Shown: positions 1 through 7,479 of the stretch, one piece after another | Layout of the letters: each line of letters opens with the position of its first letter | Position numbering within the stretch: position 1 is the first letter of the stretch | Source of the DNA: Verrucomicrobium sp. BvORR106 | Lineage (GTDB): Bacteria; Verrucomicrobiota; Verrucomicrobiia; Verrucomicrobiales; Verrucomicrobiaceae | Direction: 5' to 3' | Length of the DNA stretch: 46,195 bases | Assembly: GCF_000739655.1 (NCBI RefSeq) | Contig: NZ_BATR01000088.1 | Span: forward strand, 1 to 46,195 | Made by a program: the position numbers and the translations under genes | The notes under the pieces: model-generated | Databases searched by the model: none | The model's input: only the letters and a program-made list of their open reading frames with translations | Told to the model about the DNA's origin: nothing

Positions 1-1016
1 GGGGCGCTCACCACCGGGCGGCTCGCCGGGCCCATGGGGGCGGCTGGACCAGGGCGCTGGGCCACCGGAGCGGGGCCCAGGGGCTTCCCGGCAGGCGGTG
101 CCGAGGGGCGTCCGGGCGCAGGTGCCCCAGGCTTGCCAACAACGGGTGCGACGGGTTTGCCAGGTACGGGAGCCACAGGCTTGCCCGGAACGGGTGCCCC
201 AGGCCTGGCGATGACCGGAGCGCCACCCACTGGCGCGCCACCTGGGCGGGGGGCGACCGGAGCGGCCGGCACACCGGGACGACTGGGGCCTGCGACCGGA
301 CCCGCACCGGGGGGCAAGGGGCGCGGACCCGCGCCTTGGCCCGGGATCGGTGCCCGGGGCATGTTCGGAGCGGGAGGAAGGTTGGGTCTCGGGGCCAGAT
401 TCGGCGCAGGCGGTGTGCTGGCGGCAGGGGCGGATGATGGAGCCGGTGCCGGAGTTGCGGCTGAGGGAGTGGGGACGCCCGAGGGGACTGGAACTGCTAC
501 AGGTGCAGGTGCAGCCTCGGCCAATGCAACTGGCTTGACCTCAGCGTCCGTCGCCGGAGATTTTTCAGCCGCAGGCGTCGGCACTGGCAGCGCGCCTGTG
601 GGGGCGGAGCTTGGCAGCGGGATGAGCTGGGTGGAGCGGTGCCCGCCCTCCAGCTTCTCCGCATCGCGGCGTTTGTCCTCGGCAGAGGAGGTCCCTCCAC
701 GGGCCTCGCGCTCCCCACCGGGCAGTCTGGTATCGCGGAAGCGGGCTTCCAGGTGGCCGAAGTTCACCTTGTCCCCGGGCTTCAGGTGAGCCCGTTCCAC
801 CCGTTCGTCGTTGACGAACGTGCCGTTGGAGGAATTCAGGTCCACCACTTCATAGAAACCGTCAGGCTGCCTGAGCAGTTCCGCGTGGAAGCTGGAGATC
901 CCGTCGTTTTCGATCAGGATTTCGTTTCGGGCATTGCGCCCAAGGCTGAGCCGATCTTCGACCAGGTCGAAAATGAACTCGTTTCCGTTGTTGAGATTAA
1001 ACGCCAGATAGGGCAT
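1..1016 (-). CDS. FHA-domain protein with long Pro/Ala-rich tail (partial, runs off the window)
   Basis: Reading the minus strand from the ATG at 1016 gives an open frame to the window edge (about 338 residues). Residues about 10-90 form a forkhead-associated domain with the typical pattern LSLGRNARNEI, then SSFHAEL, then DLNSSNGTFVND; these are the GR, S-x-H and N-G phosphothreonine-binding positions. The rest is low complexity, rich in Pro, Ala and Gly, with short repeats of the type PGKPVAP (about 120-235 in DNA). FHA domains bind phosphothreonine peptides, often in Ser/Thr kinase signalling. No membrane segment is visible in this part. Sure of the FHA domain; the C-terminal half is outside the window, so the full function is unknown. 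Confidence 0.85.
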   Translation of the reverse strand, partial: MPYLAFNLNNGNEFIFDLVEDRLSLGRNARNEILIENDGISSFHAELLRQPDGFYEVVDLNSSNGTFVNDERVERAHLKPGDKVNFGHLEARFRDTRLPGGEREARGGTSSAEDKRRDAEKLEGGHRSTQLIPLPSSAPTGALPVPTPAAEKSPATDAEVKPVALAEAAPAPVAVPVPSGVPTPSAATPAPAPSSAPAASTPPAPNLAPRPNLPPAPNMPRAPIPGQGAGPRPLPPGAGPVAGPSRPGVPAAPVAPRPGGAPVGGAPVIARPGAPVPGKPVAPVPGKPVAPVVGKPGAPAPGRPSAPPAGKPLGPAPVAQRPGPAAPMGPASRPVVSA

Positions 1017-1084
1017 GGGACACTGGGCTGTGCGAAGAAGCCCATTTTAGGTTGCGAGCTTGCGTAACGAAGGAAAACCAGCGG

Positions 1085-1103
1085 TGAGTCACCGGGTGAC
1101 TCA
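1085..1103. promoter_or_regulatory. 19-bp perfect palindrome in divergent intergenic region
   Basis: Arms tgagtcacc and ggtgactca are perfect inverted copies around a single central G. The site lies between the divergent FHA-protein gene and the secreted lysozyme-like gene, just before the latter's possible starts. It has the size and symmetry of a dimeric repressor or activator site. Function is inferred from position only. Confidence 0.4.
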
Positions 1104-1136
1104 TTGAAAATGATCGTCACTCCGACTGCCAGAAAA

Positions 1137-1949
1137 ATGAAATTTGGCTTTAATAAAATCTCCATTTCAGGCCGGGTTTCGGGCCTGCTCCTGCTAATCG
1201 TCACCACCGTGCTCGCCCTTCCGGCGGAGGCGCAGAATCTCTCCGGGCCTCAACTGGAGCGCATCGGGCGCCGGATCTGGCAGAATGAATGCGCCGGGAC
1301 AGTCGAAGGCCTCACGAGCTGGAACAAGGGCGAATACTTCGCCTCCCTCGGCATCGGTCACTTCATCTGGTACCCCGCCGGTGTGCAGGGCCCGTTTGAG
1401 GAGAGCTTCCCGCCGCTGGTCCGCTGGCTCCAGCAGACCGGGGCTCCCGTGCCGCCGTGGCTGCTAAAGACCCCCGACTGCCCGTGGACCTCCCGCGAAT
1501 CCTTTGAGGCGGATCGCAACTCCCCCCGGCAGAAGGAGTTGCGCACCCTGCTGGCCCGCACCGTGGCCCAGCAGACGCAGTTCATCATCCACCGGCTGGC
1601 TGCGGCCACACCCAAGTTCAAGGCCGCTGCCGGGAAGGCGGCATCCCACGTGGAGCGGAACCTGGCGCTGCTCCAGCAGTCCGCCGCGGGCAATTTCGCC
1701 CTCATTGATTACGTCAATTTCAAAGGGGAAGGCCTCAATCCCAAGGAGCGCTACAACGGCCAGGGCTGGGGCCTCCTCCAGGTGCTGATCGAGATGCGGC
1801 CGACGGATGCTGCCGGGGCGCCGGCCGCGTTCTCAGAGGCGTCCAAGCGTGTCCTCACCCGCCGCGTCCAGAACGCCCCGGCTGATCGCAAAGAGCAGCG
1901 CTGGCTGGAAGGTTGGAAGAACCGCTGCGAGGGCTACAAGTCCGCTTGA
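1137..1949 (+). CDS. secreted protein with lysozyme-like motif
   Basis: The 270-aa product begins with a basic N-terminus and a hydrophobic stretch ending LALPAEAQ, a good signal peptide (about 33 residues). The mature part opens with NECAGTVEGLTSWNKGE followed by SLGIGHFIW. The spacing of the Glu, the Thr/Trp and the (S/T)-x-G-x-GH motif recalls the catalytic region of phage T4-type lysozymes (E, T, TIGxGH), so a peptidoglycan-active or lysozyme-fold enzyme is plausible. I chose the ATG at 1137 because it leaves a compact signal peptide; ATG at 1110 and TTG at 1104 are alternatives. No Shine-Dalgarno sequence is obvious. No assignment to a named family is certain. Confidence 0.7.
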   Translation: MKFGFNKISISGRVSGLLLLIVTTVLALPAEAQNLSGPQLERIGRRIWQNECAGTVEGLTSWNKGEYFASLGIGHFIWYPAGVQGPFEESFPPLVRWLQQTGAPVPPWLLKTPDCPWTSRESFEADRNSPRQKELRTLLARTVAQQTQFIIHRLAAATPKFKAAAGKAASHVERNLALLQQSAAGNFALIDYVNFKGEGLNPKERYNGQGWGLLQVLIEMRPTDAAGAPAAFSEASKRVLTRRVQNAPADRKEQRWLEGWKNRCEGYKSA

Positions 1950-2023
1950 GGCGAAATCGTCTCCGAATCCCCCATGGCATCGTGCTTGACTCCCCGAATG
2001 CTCTGACCTAAACACTCCGCCCC

Positions 2024-2449
2024 ATGGCCGAACAAACGACCCTCATCCTTCTCAAGCCCGACTGTGTCTCCAAAAATCTCTGTGGCGAAGTGCTCAAGCG
2101 CTTTGAAGGAGCCGGTTTCCAGATCCGCGGCCTGAAAATGCTCCAGCTGGACGACGCTGTCCTCGCTGAGCACTACTCCCACATCGCATCCAAGCCCTTC
2201 TTCCCGGATGTGGCCGCCTTCATGAAGCAGACGCCCGTGGTGGCAGTCGCGCTCAAGGGCGAAAACGTGATCGACACCGTGCGCACCCTGCTGGGGCCTA
2301 CGGATTCCAGCAAGGCTGACAAAGGCACCATCCGCGGCGACTTCGGTGGCGACATGATGGTGAACGTGGCTCACGCCTCCGATTCCCCTGAAGCCGCAGC
2401 CGCTGAGCTGAAGCGTTTCTTCAAGGACGGCGAAGTGTTCAGCTTCTAA
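2024..2449 (+). CDS. ndk: nucleoside diphosphate kinase
   Basis: A 141-aa protein of normal length for the family. It starts with the beta-strand pattern EQTTLILLKPDCV and contains the catalytic phosphohistidine in NVAHASD, which fits the family signature N-x-x-H-(G/A)-S-D. It transfers the gamma-phosphate between nucleoside triphosphates and diphosphates in the cytoplasm and balances NTP/dNTP pools. It stands alone between a secreted-protein gene and a strong terminator, so it is probably monocistronic. ATG at 2024 fits the family N-terminus; there is no clear Shine-Dalgarno sequence, as for many genes here. Confidence 0.97.
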   Translation: MAEQTTLILLKPDCVSKNLCGEVLKRFEGAGFQIRGLKMLQLDDAVLAEHYSHIASKPFFPDVAAFMKQTPVVAVALKGENVIDTVRTLLGPTDSSKADKGTIRGDFGGDMMVNVAHASDSPEAAAAELKRFFKDGEVFSF

Positions 2450-2479
2450 GCCTCCCAGATCGCAAAGCGATTTCCTTTA

Positions 2480-2518
2480 CGGGCGGATGGCGTGAGCCAT
2501 CCGCCCGTTGTTTTTTTA
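2480..2518 (+). terminator. rho-independent terminator of ndk
   Basis: A perfect 12-bp stem (2480-2491 with 2496-2507) closes a GTGA tetraloop and is followed by a T-rich run from 2508. It sits 30 bp after the ndk stop codon. Confidence 0.93.
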
Positions 2519-2560
2519 GTTAAAGGGTGGACTGGCTGAGCCTCGCGCAGCCGGCTGAGG

Positions 2561-2980
2561 TCAAGCGACTTCGTTCAGGCTGAGGTATTCCCGATTCCGC
2601 TCATCCACCTGCTGGTTCAGGGTGCAGTAGTCCCAGGCGTACCCGATGCCCACCAGGCCGCCGGTCAGCGCCCAGATGATGCCGGTGACCCACTTGCCCA
2701 TGTAGAAGCGGTGGATGCCAAAGATGCCCAGAAAGGTCTGGAGCACCCACGCCACCGAGTAGTCGATGGGGCCGGAGGTGAATTTCAGGTCGGCCTCCCG
2801 GTCCATCTTGGGGATCAGGAACAGGTCAACGATCCAGCCGACGAGGAAGAGGCCGAAGGTCAGCATCCAGATGATGCCGCTCACCCGTCGCCCATAATAG
2901 AAGCGGTGTGCGCCAAAGAAGCCAAAGATCCATAGGAGGTAGCCGATGGTTTTGCTGTGTGTACTGGAGGTATTGTTCAT
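2561..2980 (-). CDS. TM2-domain membrane protein (two tandem TM2 units)
   Basis: The 139-aa product contains two copies of the TM2 hairpin. Each pairs a G-x-(F/H)-RFYxG motif (FFGAHRFYYGR near residue 22; FGIHRFYMGKW near residue 88) with a following hydrophobic helix (GIIWMLTFGLFLVGW and GIIWALTGGLVGIGY). TM2 proteins are small inner-membrane proteins of unknown role. The gene faces ndk convergently and infC divergently. The ATG at 2980 gives a short polar leader before the first helix. Confident of the family, not of the function. Confidence 0.9.
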   Translation of the reverse strand: MNNTSSTHSKTIGYLLWIFGFFGAHRFYYGRRVSGIIWMLTFGLFLVGWIVDLFLIPKMDREADLKFTSGPIDYSVAWVLQTFLGIFGIHRFYMGKWVTGIIWALTGGLVGIGYAWDYCTLNQQVDERNREYLSLNEVA

Positions 2981-3325
2981 TGAGGGGTTTGCAGCGGTTG
3001 CTGCACGGCAAGTTTAGTGCACCAGGGGGATGAACCCAACCGAAACTGGACAAGATCGAACACGACAGAAAATTCACCTTGCAATCTTGAGAGGAGAGCG
3101 TATCCCTACCTGTCTGGCACATAAGGGCGTATTTGACTCGGCCCGCCAGGGATTTTTTCTTCAGCATGTCGTCCAACATTTCGTTTCGCCGCAGCCTCAT
3201 CCGTTTTGTACAGGATGTGAAAGAGTTGTCGGCTCGCGTATGTTAAGTGTGTCCCGTATGGTACCCACTGCGTTCATGCCCGTATGCTTTGGCATCCATG
3301 TTGGATGTCTTTTTGCCATTAACTC
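2981..3325. other. divergent intergenic region and infC leader
   Basis: About 345 bp between the TM2 gene and infC. I see no gene in it. It must hold the promoter and 5' leader of infC and, on the other strand, of the TM2 gene. An in-frame ATG at 3298 lacks a Shine-Dalgarno sequence and is not favoured as the infC start. Confidence 0.5.
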
Positions 3326-3342
3326 ACCGGAGGTGCGTCATC
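3326..3342 (+). promoter_or_regulatory. Shine-Dalgarno plus AUC start of infC
   Basis: A strong Shine-Dalgarno core (ccggaggt, 3327-3334) lies five bases upstream of an ATC codon at 3340. The ATC opens exactly at the start of the conserved IF-3 N-terminal sequence. Non-AUG starts (AUU/AUC/AUA) are the known hallmark of infC and allow IF-3 to repress its own translation. This is one of the few textbook ribosome-binding sites in the window. Confidence 0.8.
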
Positions 3343-4146
3343 AACCCTAGCTTCAATAACAGACCACGACCAGGCTTCAACCGTGGAGGCCGGTTCCAGG
3401 ATCAAACCCGCGTCAACGACCGTATTCGGTCTCCGAAAGTCCGTGTCATCGATGGTGCCACGAACCAGCAGCTCGGCGTTCTGCCGACAGGTCAAGCAGT
3501 CCGCATGGCCAAGGAGCGCGGGATGGATCTCGTGGAAATCTCCGCTTCCGCCGATCCCCCGGTCTGCAAGATCGTGGACTACGGCAAGTACAAGTACGAG
3601 CAGGAGAAGAAGAAGAAGGAGTCCGCCAAGGCCCAGAAGGGTGGCAAGCTGAAGGAACTCAAGTTCCGCGTCGGCATCGATCCGCACGACTACCTCATCA
3701 AGATCGCCCACGGGGAGGAATTCCTGTCCGAAGGCAACAAGGTCCGTGTCCAGCTCCAGTTCAAAGGTCGCCAGATGGCGCACCAGGAAATCGGTTTCAA
3801 GCTCGCCAAGCGCATCCGTGAGGATCTCCTGACGATGGGCCACGTGGACCAGGACCCGAAGATGGCCGGTCGTAACATCAACATGCAGATCTCCCCGTTG
3901 CCCGAAAAGCAGCGCCAGCGGAAGTTCGCCAACTTCAAGCACGGGAAGTTCCTTGACCCTGAGGAAGAGGACAACACCCATGAGGAGCACCATGAAGATG
4001 ACCACCATGATGAGGTGGAGGGCTCCAATGGCGACGCTCCTACGGGCGAAGCTCCTGCTCCCGCTCCCGCGCCTGCACCCAAGCAGAACGGTACCAAGGC
4101 GAAGCCTCGTCTGGTGATCGATCCGTCCAACGTGGATTCGGCCTAG
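3340..4146 (+). CDS. infC: translation initiation factor IF-3 with acidic/His and Ala-Pro tail
   Basis: IF-3 binds the 30S subunit, blocks premature 50S joining and proofreads the initiator tRNA and start codon. The N-domain runs from TRVNDRIRSPKVRVID to about residue 85, followed by a lysine-rich linker (KYEQEKKKKE) and the C-domain (ELKFRVGIDPHDYLIK to FANFKHGKF). At 268 aa it is about 85 residues longer than E. coli IF-3. The extra C-terminal tail is first Glu/Asp/His-rich (about residues 205-232), then Ala-Pro repeats, then a basic segment. The start is an AUC codon with a strong Shine-Dalgarno sequence. The usual rpmI-rplT genes do not follow; a HAD phosphatase does, 31 bp on. Confidence 0.95.
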   Translation: MNPSFNNRPRPGFNRGGRFQDQTRVNDRIRSPKVRVIDGATNQQLGVLPTGQAVRMAKERGMDLVEISASADPPVCKIVDYGKYKYEQEKKKKESAKAQKGGKLKELKFRVGIDPHDYLIKIAHGEEFLSEGNKVRVQLQFKGRQMAHQEIGFKLAKRIREDLLTMGHVDQDPKMAGRNINMQISPLPEKQRQRKFANFKHGKFLDPEEEDNTHEEHHEDDHHDEVEGSNGDAPTGEAPAPAPAPAPKQNGTKAKPRLVIDPSNVDSA

Positions 4147-4177
4147 TCTTGAACAGAACCCAGTGGAGCCAGCCAGC

Positions 4178-4882
4178 ATGAGCGGAAGCCCAAAGCATCG
4201 GCTGCTCCTTTTTGATATCGACGGCACCCTGCTCGACACCGGTGGGGCAGGTGCCGGAGCCCTGCTGGACGCTGCCGAGGAAGTCCTCGGCGTCCTGCGG
4301 GAAGATCTCCCGCCTCTGGATCTGGCGGGCGCGACTGATGGCGGCGTGATCCGCAAGCTCTTCGCAGATGCGGGCCAGCCCTTGCAGCCTGATCGCGCGG
4401 AGGCCTATTACGCCTCCTACCTCGGGCACCTGCAGCGCCGGGTGCGGCATGACGAATTTGCTGGGCGACTGCTCGGCGGGGTGGTGGACCTGCTCGCCCA
4501 GGTGGGCCAGGAAGATCGCTTCTCCGTCGGACTGCTCACGGGCAACATCCGCCGCGGCGCCGTCATCAAGCTGGAGCGCTTCGGTATTCACGGACATTTC
4601 CTGGACGGCGGCTTCGGCGATGATGGTGAGGATCGCAACCACCTCGGTCCCGTGGCGGTGCGCCGCATGGCCCAGGCCACGCAGCGGCACTTTACCCCGG
4701 AGCAGGTCATCGTGATCGGGGACACACCCCGTGATGTGGCCTGTGCCCATGCCATGGGGGCCAGATGCCTGGCCGTGGCCACGGGCAAGTTTGATCATCC
4801 CTCCCTGCAGTCCCTCGGGGCCTGGCGGGTCGAGGAAAATCTGCACGATGCGGCCCGCTTGATTGAGGCGTTCGCCGCCTGA
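4178..4882 (+). CDS. HAD-superfamily hydrolase (phosphoglycolate-phosphatase-like)
   Basis: The 234-aa protein has all HAD motifs: motif I LLFDIDGTLLDTGG near the N-terminus with the nucleophile Asp in DIDGT, motif II as LLTGN, and motif IV as VIVIGDTPRDVACA. The helical cap lies between motif I and II (about residues 25-100), as in class I PGP/beta-phosphoglucomutase-like phosphatases. It probably hydrolyses a small phosphorylated metabolite in the cytoplasm; the substrate cannot be told from sequence. I start it at ATG 4178; a GTG at 4163 would add five residues. It follows infC by 31 bp and may be co-transcribed. Confidence 0.88.
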   Translation: MSGSPKHRLLLFDIDGTLLDTGGAGAGALLDAAEEVLGVLREDLPPLDLAGATDGGVIRKLFADAGQPLQPDRAEAYYASYLGHLQRRVRHDEFAGRLLGGVVDLLAQVGQEDRFSVGLLTGNIRRGAVIKLERFGIHGHFLDGGFGDDGEDRNHLGPVAVRRMAQATQRHFTPEQVIVIGDTPRDVACAHAMGARCLAVATGKFDHPSLQSLGAWRVEENLHDAARLIEAFAA

Positions 4883-4913
4883 TCCTCTGCCTCCGGCCGG
4901 GTGATTCGAGGGC

Positions 4914-4947
4914 ATGAAAAATCCCGGGCCCTTTCGCGCCCGGGATT
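4914..4947 (-). terminator. rho-independent terminator of the DUF1080 gene (minus strand)
   Basis: A perfect 10-bp stem, aatcccgggc (4919-4928) with gcccgggatt (4938-4947), lies downstream of the minus-strand gene ending at 4996. Read on the minus strand it is followed by a short T run. It also sits after the convergent HAD gene. Confidence 0.8.
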
Positions 4948-4995
4948 CTAGGTAATAGCTCGGCAGTCTGGCTTGCAGCTGCCGCGTCAGGCTGA

Positions 4996-5778
4996 TCAGG
5001 GCAGCGGGCGCACCCAGTAGTTGCGCACGCGCACCGGGGGATCGTTCTTGTGATCCTGGAGACGCACGGGAGCTTTCTCGGGGAAGTCGCCGTCGTAGTT
5101 GGTGATGTTCTTGTGCTTGGTCGGGCCCATGATCTTCGTGTGCACCTGCACGCACACGCCGTTCACGAAGGTCGTCACATAGGCGGGCTCCACCACTTTG
5201 CCATCCTTCAGCTTCGGTGCGGTGAAGATGATGTCATAGGTCTGCCATTCGCCAGCAGGGCGCACGGCGTTCACCAGCGGCGGCGTCTGACCGTAGATGC
5301 AGCCCGTTACGCCATCGGCATAGGTGGGGTTGTTGTAGCAATCCAGCATCTGGCTCTCATAGCGATCCATGAAGAACACGCCGGCGTTGCCCTTCTTCTG
5401 GGAGTTGCCCTTGGTCTCCGGAGCGCTCATCCACTCGATGTGGAGCTGGCAGCTCGCAAACTGTTCCTTGGTCCAGCAGTCGCCGCCGGCAATCAGGAGT
5501 TCACCATTCTCGACCTTCCATGGGCAGGGTTTGCCATCCTTGCTCACCAGGGCGTCTGTGCTGCCGCCATCAAAGATCACCACGGCATCGGCCGGGGCGC
5601 TGGCATTCGTCTTCCCAGGAGCCACCACGGGCGGGGCGGGGCGCTTGATGTCATGCACGCGCCATTCGGTGCCAGGAATGATTGGCGTGTCTTCGTAGCC
5701 GATCGGGGAGGGCTTGTCTTCGCCATGGCAGGCTGCGGCAAAGACCGCGAGAAGGGTGAGAGCTGGTAGTTTCTTCAT
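4996..5778 (-). CDS. DUF1080 (3-keto-disaccharide hydrolase family) secreted protein
   Basis: The 260-aa product starts MKKLPALTLLAVFAAACHGE, a short signal sequence with a possible lipobox (AAAC), so it may be a lipoprotein. The body matches the DUF1080 beta-sandwich fold: a strand near WKVENGELLIAGG, then QLHIEWMSAPETKG, GNAGVFFMDRYESQMLDCYNN, GEWQTYDIIFTAP and a final PVRLQDHKNDPPVRVRNYWV. This family is greatly expanded in Verrucomicrobia and Planctomycetes, and members cleave 3-keto-glycosides. It stands alone with its own terminator. Family is near certain; substrate unknown. Confidence 0.92.
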   Translation of the reverse strand: MKKLPALTLLAVFAAACHGEDKPSPIGYEDTPIIPGTEWRVHDIKRPAPPVVAPGKTNASAPADAVVIFDGGSTDALVSKDGKPCPWKVENGELLIAGGDCWTKEQFASCQLHIEWMSAPETKGNSQKKGNAGVFFMDRYESQMLDCYNNPTYADGVTGCIYGQTPPLVNAVRPAGEWQTYDIIFTAPKLKDGKVVEPAYVTTFVNGVCVQVHTKIMGPTKHKNITNYDGDFPEKAPVRLQDHKNDPPVRVRNYWVRPLP

Positions 5779-5920
5779 GTGTCAGTGAGGGATGGATCAA
5801 CAAGGAGGTCTTCGTAGATAGAGAGTCACGCAATGGTGACGCGGGATCTTAAAGATAATCGTAAAATGTTGCAGTTTCCCCTTGCAACAAGCGGATAATG
5901 AACGACTCTATAAATCCAAT

Positions 5921-5997
<77 letters not shown>

Positions 5998-6006
5998 ATT
6001 TCAGAG

Positions 6007-6037
6007 AGGCCTTACAGTGAAAGCTGTAAGGCCTTTT
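6007..6037 (+). terminator. rho-independent terminator of tRNA-fMet
   Basis: An 11-bp perfect stem (6007-6017 with 6024-6034) with a six-base loop, followed by a T run, sits ten bases after the CCA end of the tRNA. Confidence 0.92.
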
Positions 6038-6539
6038 TGATGGAGTGATGGAGTGATGGAGTGATCCTCGCCGGCGACTGATGTCGTTTGCCCATCGGCC
6101 GCACAGCAGATTTAACAATCTGGGTAAACTCATCGAACCGAATGATGAAGAAGTCCCCTGGCCCATCGTGTTCTCCATCCTCACCGTGGTGCGCTTCTGC
6201 ACCCAGCCATCGGAGCTGAGCATTGAGACGGTGAGAGGTGGGATGCGGCTCAAGGGGCGTGATTTCGCTTAAAAGCAATACACCAATCCCTGTGCGAACC
6301 TCTTCCAAAAAAACGGAGTCCGTATCGCCCTGTTCCTGCTTTGCCAATCCTTCGTGCCTTTGTGCCTTCGTGTGAGAAAATACCTTCTCCACTACGCTGA
6401 GCTTCCCCACCGGCAGGATGCCGGTAACACGCACAGGCGGGACGCCCGTGTCACTCCGCCCCAGACCGCCATCCACTCGAGCGCAGCGCCTCAACCAGGC
6501 GAAGCCGTCTCAACCAGCAGCCGCCCCGGCGGCAGCGTC
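6038..6539. repeat. repeat-filled intergenic region between tRNA-fMet and birA
   Basis: No gene is supported here. It opens with three tandem copies of an 8-mer tggagtga (about 6041-6064); its reverse complement recurs in tandem near 16880-16908. At 6091-6124 lies a fragment of the cggccgcacagcagatt repeat, and at 6346-6380 a copy of the repeat whose core is tcacacgaaggcacaaagg (here inverted). Both parts belong to the composite repeat seen at 31429-31550 and 40700-40822. Confidence 0.6.
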
Positions 6540-7364
6540 TCAACTCCCCAGCCCTACGGGCCTCACTTGTTCCGCGCTCGTGAGCGTCATCACACTGCCG
6601 TCCTCGCGCTGCACCACCAGATGCCCTTCCGCATTCAGCGTGGCGGCGACGCCGCGGACTTCGGTGCCGTCCACCATGGCCGTCAGCTTCTTCCCCAGCA
6701 GCCAGCTGCGTTGGCGGACTTCATCCACCACCTGCGGATAATGCTCGTCATAGCGGGAGAGCAGGTGGTCCAGGTGCTTCAGCAAGGAGATGGCGATGGT
6801 GTTCCGATCCAGCGGCGTGCTGCTGCCTGTGGCCAGGCGGATCGACGTGGCTTGCTGGCTGAGCTCGGGTGGGTACGTGGTGGTGTTCACGTTCAGACCG
6901 ATGCCCAGCACCATGTAGGCGCTGCCACCACCGGTGAAGGTCTCGGCCAGGATGCCGGCCACCTTGCGGTCGTTCAGATACACATCATTCGGCCACTTGA
7001 TGGCCGGCTGCAGGTTGAGCTGGGGATTGAACGACTCGATCGCCCGGCAGATGGCCAGTGCGGCGAAGGTGGTGGTGCGAGGCCAGAGGTCCATCTTCAC
7101 CTCCGGACGGAGCAACACGGAGAGCAGCAGATCCTGCCCGGGCGGGGAGCTCCAGCGGTTTTCCCGTCTGCCGCGGCCGGCCGTTTGTTCCTCGGCCAGC
7201 ACCACCAGCCCGTGGGGATACCCGGCGCTGCCCAGGTCCCGCACATGGTCACTGGTGGAAGGCAGGGTTTCATGAACCTGTACTTCCGTGCCGAGCGCAT
7301 GACCGGCCAGAGCGGTGGTCAGGCGGCGGGGCTGGAGGGCGGTGTACTCGGGGGCGAGGGACAC
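6540..7364 (-). CDS. birA: biotin--[acetyl-CoA-carboxylase] ligase (BirA)
   Basis: Class I-type biotin protein ligase that activates biotin as biotinyl-AMP and attaches it to the carboxylase carrier protein. Motifs in order: LPSTSDHVRDLG, EEQTAGRGRRENRWSSPPG (the biotinyl-AMP-binding GRGRR loop), IKWPNDVYLNDRKVAGILAE and a C-terminal SH3-like domain ending GHLVVQREDGSVMTL. It lacks a helix-turn-helix, so it should not be a repressor. I start it at GTG 7364, ten residues before the conserved core. An in-frame ATG at 7448 exists but would lie within or before the terminator hairpin of the upstream gene. It is last in a minus-strand run after the haem genes. Confidence 0.93.
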   Translation of the reverse strand: MSLAPEYTALQPRRLTTALAGHALGTEVQVHETLPSTSDHVRDLGSAGYPHGLVVLAEEQTAGRGRRENRWSSPPGQDLLLSVLLRPEVKMDLWPRTTTFAALAICRAIESFNPQLNLQPAIKWPNDVYLNDRKVAGILAETFTGGGSAYMVLGIGLNVNTTTYPPELSQQATSIRLATGSSTPLDRNTIAISLLKHLDHLLSRYDEHYPQVVDEVRQRSWLLGKKLTAMVDGTEVRGVAATLNAEGHLVVQREDGSVMTLTSAEQVRPVGLGS

Positions 7365-7410
7365 GGGACGGGAAGGCTGAATTGGATGATGAAATAGGAA
7401 CCAAGAACCA

Positions 7411-7442
7411 AAACGGGCGGGCGGCATCAACGCCACCCGCCC
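7411..7442 (-). terminator. terminator of the tetrapyrrole operon (minus strand)
   Basis: Read on the minus strand, cgggcggg plus an inner ggc pair with gcc and cccgcccg around a short loop, followed directly by a T-rich stretch. It lies 40 bp after the cobA-hemD stop codon and before birA. Confidence 0.8.
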
Positions 7443-7479
7443 GATCATGATTCAACCCGCTGTGCGCGGCACCTGTTTT

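Noticed and set aside
34-789. 251-residue plus-strand frame rich in Gly/Ala/Thr
   Set aside because: It is the antisense of the Pro/Ala-rich tail of the FHA protein; the minus frame has a real FHA domain.
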